Source of the DNA: Bacteroidales bacterium
Lineage (GTDB): Bacteria > Bacteroidota > Bacteroidia > Bacteroidales > UBA3663
Length of the DNA: 64,000 nt
Direction of reading: 5' to 3'
Assembly: GCA_017449065.1 (NCBI GenBank)
Contig: JAFSKF010000018.1
Span: 16,511 to 80,510, forward strand
A program made the position numbers and the translations under genes. Under the pieces are notes generated by a model that saw nothing but the letters and a program-made list of their open reading frames with translations, did no database searches and was not told where the DNA came from. Below, in pieces: positions 61,701 to 64,000 of the stretch. Position 1 is the first letter of the stretch, and the number at the start of each line of letters is the position of its first letter.

Positions 61701-62620
61701 GGAAGGAGGGCGACGTGCTGACCGACATGAACAGCGACCTGACGCTGGTATATACCGCCGGTCACTGGCTGGCATCGGAGAATCCGGAAAACATCGTCCT
61801 TTCGCCGCGCAAGGCCTACGCCATCAAGGTGCAGGAGGACATCAAGTTCCCCGTGGCCGGCAGCCTCATCAAGGCCGACGATGCCCGCACCATCGACCTG
61901 AAGCAGGGATGGAACGGCATTGGCTACACACCGATTCTGAACCTGCCTATCGAGACCGCCCTGAGCGACTACTACGACAAAGCCGAGCCGGGCGACGTCA
62001 TCAAGAGCCACAACGAGTTTGCCTACTTCACCGTATCGGGCGGCACGGGTCGTTGGCGCGGCAGTCTGGAGTACATGAAACCGGGCGAAGGCTATATGCT
62101 GCTGCGCAAGGGAGCAACGGCCACCAGCTTCCGCTATCCGTTCTACGAGCCAGGCAGCACGTTCATCGACGAGTGGTCGTACAGCACCAGCCGTAGCGCA
62201 GCACCTGCTCATGCCCGGAGCACTATGACGGTATCGGCAACTGTCGATGGCGTCGAGTTGGAAGAGGGCGACCGCCTGCTGGCCTTTGCCGACGGCGAGT
62301 GCGTGGGCGAGAGTCGCGTTCTCAGCGGTTGGTCTGCAGAGAATAGCGAGCCGCTCTACCTGAGCATTGCTGGCGATAAGCAGCAGGGCCTCTGGTTTGC
62401 CATCGAGCGCGACGGCGACATCATCGCCGCCACCTCGGAGCTGATGACCTTCACGGCCAATGCCGTCATCGGCAGTCCTGAAGAGCCGACAAAAATCAGC
62501 TTCGTCAAGACCGACCGCGAGGACGGCAAGTGGTACAACGTGAGCGGCATTCAACTGCCTAAGCGCCCCACTCAGAGCGGTGTATATATCTTTAACGGTA
62601 AGAAAATCGTAATCAAGTAA
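52721..62620 (+). CDS. Giant exported multidomain surface protein with LamG domains and sorting-like tail, 3299 aa
   Basis: Signal peptide 1-28. Domains by eye: beta domain 30-195; FN3-like about 297-402; GLUG-like beta-helix about 528-714 (repeats 'IRNCRVSATV', 'GGIIGHG', 'IDNCLFDGKL'). Another FN3-like unit lies at about 790-884, and CarboxypepD-like units at about 885-950 and 980-1050. A long unassigned centre covers about 1100-2200. Two LamG/concanavalin-like domains are at about 2244-2387 and 2427-2584. A BACON-like domain is at about 2741-2842 ('CPKWLTLS'). A module with 'IVGVFGQDGQCHGF' is at about 2858-2950, then 'EGWNWVSFNV'/'QGWNGIGYTP' repeats (about 2965-3150). A second copy of the module ('RLLAFADGECVGES') is at about 3166-3260, and the tail 'GVYIFNGKKIVIK' ends the protein. 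No catalytic motif seen. Probably a surface adhesin or scaffold. Confidence 0.85.
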   Translation: MKKLTMRLWALFALPMLLAWLLPERAAATHVDDTWKYQVSLNGSNTISIQAPVYDQEGADCWVCDGNLKATWTDDSGKSQTKTVFHWQRNGDTDSSSKDIWIHFKTDVGGSIDVTQGNTSNHFTLTSADGDIQRLVYRNNDGNTYTVYAVWRLPYDMLGKDGKSRSVKFTWDVQRDGNSRSKEKVSGLSDVTISVPAAQGVVNPQVTMASMAYSEVGKLEVPWFIASTSLTAARYEYINANGQKVQQQLPTNANSGTIYLDATEPHDNFRVVVSYKDNSNYSIDNVSSETQNLKMIHAPVGFTATPTGDSKASVRLAWSIQHPNADDLSEMDFFEVQRSLTGEEADFVTIGSEPFMLSAEELNYTYIDSTIIDAVTEAQLTGGGTLSKLTYRVRRMITQNWGWDGNNCTASASCVVADIHLLRISTYSARWEDEQAYSVRVAWDYADEPNAVWDNRAKLMLRITSTNRTGGVVETQEVELNAAERQQRYKVVNLTRPCVDYKIEVYVDRGTSPIHLWEELTPYYFPIRTAADWNTFRQKVINAKGQYDVSARLYADITVNQTCGDSNSPFRGRFDGNGHTLNLNIDNVTVEYQAPFRYAKDYTIENLRTTGSVNGFFYCSGLVGTSYSSTGKRNTIRNCRVSATVQSNRDNAGGIIGHGNKANHDIDNCLFDGKLISKSGNYGGAIIGWEDGGTDNCVTNCLENGSYEGFSNTNLCFANGNAYNNVGNNTNNWSMHGWGNDARGKTTDELLAALGSGWQKEGDAVVPVMTQFAEPTAAYPTPTLPTFHHESIGKVEKTLVTQTRQSSVVITWDTDGNPIDYFQVLRRVKGGTNWEVIADQLDQTSYEDITVSPLMDYEYMVRGANDCEGMSYSETDIAQGACKHTGRVTGYVRMKDGTGVQGIDVNVKAPTGETTTAKTDETGYFVADELSYFGQPSITYTVTPVSGNAIRLEVESYAVTFNNESNDQTLREFVITNSHRFTGYVMYDGTSIPVKGARFRVNGQPLHNNKGGYVETDFDGSFSFNVLDGKNVIQAVMDGHTFTADGYFKSKDGHVFTDDVAQIYFYDDTKVKLTGRVVGGNDQGRLPLDNNLSRNNLGDDLTMVFTLEGDNTSWLVYDNQNPERTERDTTFTHTGGQHSTQVQTQRKRMVVKPDAVTGEYVLKLPPVRWKVQQVYCKGYPTLFQDGQVSEVVDLTDCRDTVYSRIYHAPVEITYRQANYETFDYFGDKTYTASTVGGDKVTVPLVCEGDASLSDATRSGSNTVAYTFGYPVFSLGRKYPIELQVGERYLYNNDTRTGQVDIVSVGGGQVTVRNGMRSGLQQEVVTLDSLGQGRFYLLADQTTRLLTGEDALKTVTLTLTQDGTTYEAKPLQGYVLNMFATSGAKDVISAGEPVLIDVLRDPPGGSSTATLSKGSKLKLSYTVDMKFKAGLDITFGTGTSLNNYSGLVAGTAEYGLINSATTTNYIDLAVIFSGAGKKAYSYTMTVGEDITTSGAATMVGAEADLYIGVVQNMIVTPVSTIRAIPDSLFQHMTERLSGDALPTGNAVKYGTLVEIAKGQDAEGNIYHLVRDESLAYGPQLESQFIHSQKHIVSEILPKLANEINALLFTGTLAEAQAQANQTGQPVYLVTKTAEGSGLVEDYQQVLPAGSTGLTDEVAQKLKILKAWVDMIAMNEMEKLNAHDLVANYDVDGGTKVSYSEAFETEYSVSQYINYPFTQADYFGSDGVDGRDVTLAIANTLLSQPALASLFKLLSKAISPGGTSAGENPQQGKLGDESLELNFAGTKFNFGIKPVAEYSSTGTYGTQHNYSRKESFNLSMDPKSHLSVDVYRAHTLTTDSQSGDTGNFDVFRNDNFDDWVDAVNNHINDGVDYSQVIYPHNFVYRTRGGATHAPWEDARYTVAYQPGTPLDERTKKICNPVITLDRQSVSGVAMGEPARFKMYITNESEWPEAATGGLTMYTLFMDGEHNPNGAKLSVDGSPLNGNGMSIVLYPGKVLEKTLEVYAGSEFDYEGLVVGVASSSDWINTQCKVAFDVHYLHEAGPVFIASPGDKWVMNTNAQYDAERGWFLPVTIEGFDKHQPNFDHIEFQYKESLRGEDAWTNLCSYYADSLLMADASGVKEMIPENGNITNRFYGEGTVMEKAYDLRAVLYCRNGNSFLTTASPIVSGVKDTRRPQLFGTPEPINSILTMGQNIVFNFSEDIEYNYLNAVTNFEVKGEVNNQNVTETVSLQFSGNSSVESEAQRNFSGKDLTIDLMIRPDETGRDMPLFSHGTNGKKLQLWLTSDFRLKAVVDEQEFVSDSTIVKGGFTQVAMAIETNGTLTFYNGGKIIGTFTLAEPYNGTGALIFGRTNEADRTQSTFYNGRMMEARLWYRALDGGQVGTTYGSRRLTGYEMGLVDYYPMNEGSGNYATDQTQGANARLINASWAMPRGLSLHMDRDDKGIALTQNALNRTAEQDYTLMFWFKTDTEGRGVLLSNGAGSKTEINAANQFNIAFEAEKLMYRSNGHAYDLGNTYSDNQWHHLAMTVNRAYNVANIYVDQALKATFSPDSLGGISGGHPMIGGGLRGNIDELMFFGQALPLQLIKTYATKSPQGDEAGLLTYLSFDRQERQKDNDIVLVAYPYSKKIYLDNNGNPRYELDPVTQEPTSTLMRDYVFADSVGEILAHITGETAAPVVPYEELKNLTFSFVGKDNQLLVGINEPDARINRRNIYVTVRDVEDKNGNAMASPQTACYYVTNSALSWLIKQETITAQYGYDNTQFSLLICNNGATSHTYTIENCPKWLTLSTYTDVIAPQEYVTIAARVSKDLNVGSYDEILYLTDENGISEPFYLNLTVEGEQPVWAWSVGSDLLQYSMNIVGRVFVNDEIDIDNRDIVGVFGQDGQCHGFAHVSYSTLTGESNLYLTAYDNQASGRDLYFKLWQYSTGRELQLTANGGSTLTFQNNTVVGTDTPVRFEGGNLYVQTFDLKEGWNWVSFNVASERLFNLNNLLDGLPWKEGDVLTDMNSDLTLVYTAGHWLASENPENIVLSPRKAYAIKVQEDIKFPVAGSLIKADDARTIDLKQGWNGIGYTPILNLPIETALSDYYDKAEPGDVIKSHNEFAYFTVSGGTGRWRGSLEYMKPGEGYMLLRKGATATSFRYPFYEPGSTFIDEWSYSTSRSAAPAHARSTMTVSATVDGVELEEGDRLLAFADGECVGESRVLSGWSAENSEPLYLSIAGDKQQGLWFAIERDGDIIAATSELMTFTANAVIGSPEEPTKISFVKTDREDGKWYNVSGIQLPKRPTQSGVYIFNGKKIVIK

Positions 62621-62623
62621 AAT

Positions 62624-63397
62624 ATGAACAAGAACATTTTATATTCAACAGCCATCCTGCTGGCAAGCCTCGCTCTTGGGGCTTGCAACAGCGATGACGA
62701 CGACAAGCCGTCGGACTACACCTTGGAGACCGTCAGCCAGACGCCCACATGGCAGGTGGACTGGTCGGGCAACGAACTCCTACCCGACTGGCAGGAACCC
62801 AACCCGAGTGACTTCGAGAACTGGACGGTGATGCTGGTGCAGTTGGAGGACGCGCTAAAGCCCTACGCCTCAAAAGACGATGCGATGGCCTTCTTTGTCT
62901 ATGACGAACTGCGCGGACTGGCCCAACCGGCCATCAACGCGTCGGAGGACGAAACGGACGCCAACTTCTTCCTGATGAAGGCCTTTGGCAACGAGACCGG
63001 GCAGGAAACGCTGGAGGTCACCCTGAAATATTATTGCAGTCAGCTGAAGCAGGTGTTCTCGCGCACCGCGCAGATGCGCTACAACGTGGGTGAGGTCTAT
63101 GGCATCGACGAACCGCTGGTGCCGCAGTTCACGCTCGGCTCGTCGAAATATCCGGTGGTGACCCATCTCGTCATCTCAGCGGCCAACCTGCCTACCATCG
63201 ATGTACCCTTCGCTGCCGGTGACCTGCTGGCAGCCTTTGCCGACGACGAGTGCCGCGGCACATATACCCTCGATGACAACCTGCTCAACGCGCCGATCAC
63301 CTTGCCTGTCTTCGGACGACAAGAGCATGAGGTCTATACCTTAAAATATTATAATGTCGCCTCCCGGCGTATCTACACATTCTCAAAACGTTTCTGA
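62624..63397 (+). CDS. Surface lipoprotein sharing a C-terminal module with the giant protein, 257 aa
   Basis: Lipoprotein signal with Cys21 followed by NSDDDDK, the acidic pattern associated with surface export of Bacteroidetes lipoproteins. The middle (about 60-150) is helical and unassigned. The last 85 residues ('AAGDLLAAFADDECRGTYTLDD' region, 203-220) align by eye with the giant protein's 'EEGDRLLAFADGECVGES' and 'DNRDIVGVFGQDGQCHGF' modules. It starts 3 bp after the giant gene's stop, so the two are co-translated. A partner or anchor role for the giant protein is inferred; function unknown. Confidence 0.8.
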   Translation: MNKNILYSTAILLASLALGACNSDDDDKPSDYTLETVSQTPTWQVDWSGNELLPDWQEPNPSDFENWTVMLVQLEDALKPYASKDDAMAFFVYDELRGLAQPAINASEDETDANFFLMKAFGNETGQETLEVTLKYYCSQLKQVFSRTAQMRYNVGEVYGIDEPLVPQFTLGSSKYPVVTHLVISAANLPTIDVPFAAGDLLAAFADDECRGTYTLDDNLLNAPITLPVFGRQEHEVYTLKYYNVASRRIYTFSKRF

Positions 63398-63398
63398 T

Positions 63399-64000
63399 AT
63401 GACAACACATTCCTTTCACCTATTGCTTATGAGTGTGGTGGCCACCTGCTTCGTGGCCTGTTCCACCGACAACAGCAGTCAGTTTGTAACCTTGACCGAT
63501 GCCGTGCCCGATGCCATCCTGGAGATTCGCTACTTCGGCACGTACAACTTCGTAGGAGCCCGTATCGACGGCTACGAGGAGCCGACGGCATTGCTGACCA
63601 AGCAGGCTGCCGACAGTCTGAAGAAGGTGAGCGACGACGTGATGAAGCAAGGGTATCGCCTGAAGATCTACGATGCCTACCGTCCGCAGAAGGGCGTTGA
63701 CCACTTCGTGCGCTGGGCAGAAGACCTCAACGACACGCTGATGAAGCCCTACTTCTATCCCGACCTTGACAAGAGCGTGCTTTTCCCCCAGGAATATATC
63801 TGCCTGAAGAGCGGTCACACACGCGGCTCCACCCTCGACCTGACGCTCTTCGACATGGCGACGGAGAAGGAACTCGACATGGGCGGCACCTTCGACTGGT
63901 TCGGTCCAGAGAGTCACCCCGACTTCTGCGGCAATCCAGAGACGGGCGAATATACGGGCGATAATTCTAAATCACCCTCTGATCCGAAGCGCAGCATAAC
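63399..64000 (+). CDS. VanX-type D-alanyl-D-alanine dipeptidase lipoprotein (peptidase M15D), 3' truncated by window edge
   Basis: At least 200 codons. Lipoprotein signal with Cys21 (CFVACSTDN). 'IYDAYRPQKGVDHF' (90-103, substrate Arg95). 'SGHTRGSTLDLTLFD' (138-152) gives the SxHxxxxxxD zinc motif with His140 and Asp147. 'DMGGTFDWFGPESH' (160-173) is the family's DMGxxFD block. The third zinc ligand and catalytic Glu region lie beyond the window. M15D enzymes hydrolyse D-Ala-D-Ala or related D-dipeptides; here a periplasmic or surface wall-turnover or nutrient role is likely. It starts 1 bp after the stop of the preceding lipoprotein gene, so it belongs to the giant-protein operon. Confidence 0.9.
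   Translation, partial: MTTHSFHLLLMSVVATCFVACSTDNSSQFVTLTDAVPDAILEIRYFGTYNFVGARIDGYEEPTALLTKQAADSLKKVSDDVMKQGYRLKIYDAYRPQKGVDHFVRWAEDLNDTLMKPYFYPDLDKSVLFPQEYICLKSGHTRGSTLDLTLFDMATEKELDMGGTFDWFGPESHPDFCGNPETGEYTGDNSKSPSDPKRSI

Noticed and set aside
63399..64000. Vancomycin-resistance vanX
   Set aside because: No vanH/vanA ligase or vanRS genes are adjacent, the protein is a lipoprotein, and Gram-negative M15D homologues are usually wall-turnover enzymes.

Overview
The window comes from a bacterium of the order Bacteroidales, most likely a Prevotellaceae member (Prevotella, Segatella, Paraprevotella or a relative). The evidence is paired SusC/SusD genes, promoters of the Bacteroidetes type (TTTG about 20 nt upstream of TAnnTTTG), a Na+-translocating oadGAB cluster, exported proteins ending in the short 'GxYIxNGKKxxxK' tail that is frequent in Prevotella, and base composition near half G+C. 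No rRNA, phage, plasmid or CRISPR feature was found. The only RNA gene seen is one tRNA-Arg(CCG).

1-26.2 kb, minus strand: a long polysaccharide-utilisation locus that reads as one train. It starts with an orphan ECF sigma factor behind a consensus promoter. Then come an alginate-lyase-fold lyase, a 1138-aa discoidin-type surface protein, a GH106-like alpha-L-rhamnosidase, a GH39 hydrolase, two fasciclin (FAS1) lipoproteins, a SusC/SusD pair, a third FAS1 lipoprotein, and a second SusC/SusD pair whose SusD runs off the left edge. No anti-sigma gene is present and neither SusC carries an STN signalling domain. 26.2-30.9 kb: a GH49/GH28-like beta-helix hydrolase converges, with a 17-bp overlap, on a propeller/Y_Y_Y/AraC membrane regulator that lacks kinase and receiver domains.

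30.9-50.8 kb: mostly core genes on the plus strand. A 41-bp tandem array precedes a 5'-nucleotidase lipoprotein and a GH3/serine-hydrolase fusion. The oadG-oadA-oadB operon follows, interrupted after oadA by a 472-bp cassette that encodes a four-helix-bundle (S23/IVP) protein between 27-bp terminal inverted repeats. Next are a PL11 rhamnogalacturonan lyase with L-rhamnose mutarotase, prmA (opposite strand), an aromatic/Ser-rich envelope protein with a FadL-like porin, a UvrD/PcrA helicase, tRNA-Arg, ung, a MazG-like pyrophosphohydrolase and an SDR oxidoreductase.

50.9-64 kb: a visibly more G+C-rich block on the plus strand. It holds a membrane-anchored AraC regulator with a periplasmic helical sensor, a perfect 16-bp inverted repeat next to a promoter, a 41-codon single-TM ORF, a giant 3299-aa exported multidomain protein (FN3, GLUG-like helix, CarboxypepD-like, two LamG, BACON-like, sorting tail), a lipoprotein sharing a module with the giant, and a VanX-type D,D-dipeptidase cut by the right edge. 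This is the best candidate here for an undescribed surface system, and its function cannot be read from the sequence. Rhamnose chemistry (GH106, PL11, RhaM) and uronic-acid lyase folds suggest that the carbohydrate genes act on a pectin-like, rhamnose- and uronate-rich glycan; this is inference.
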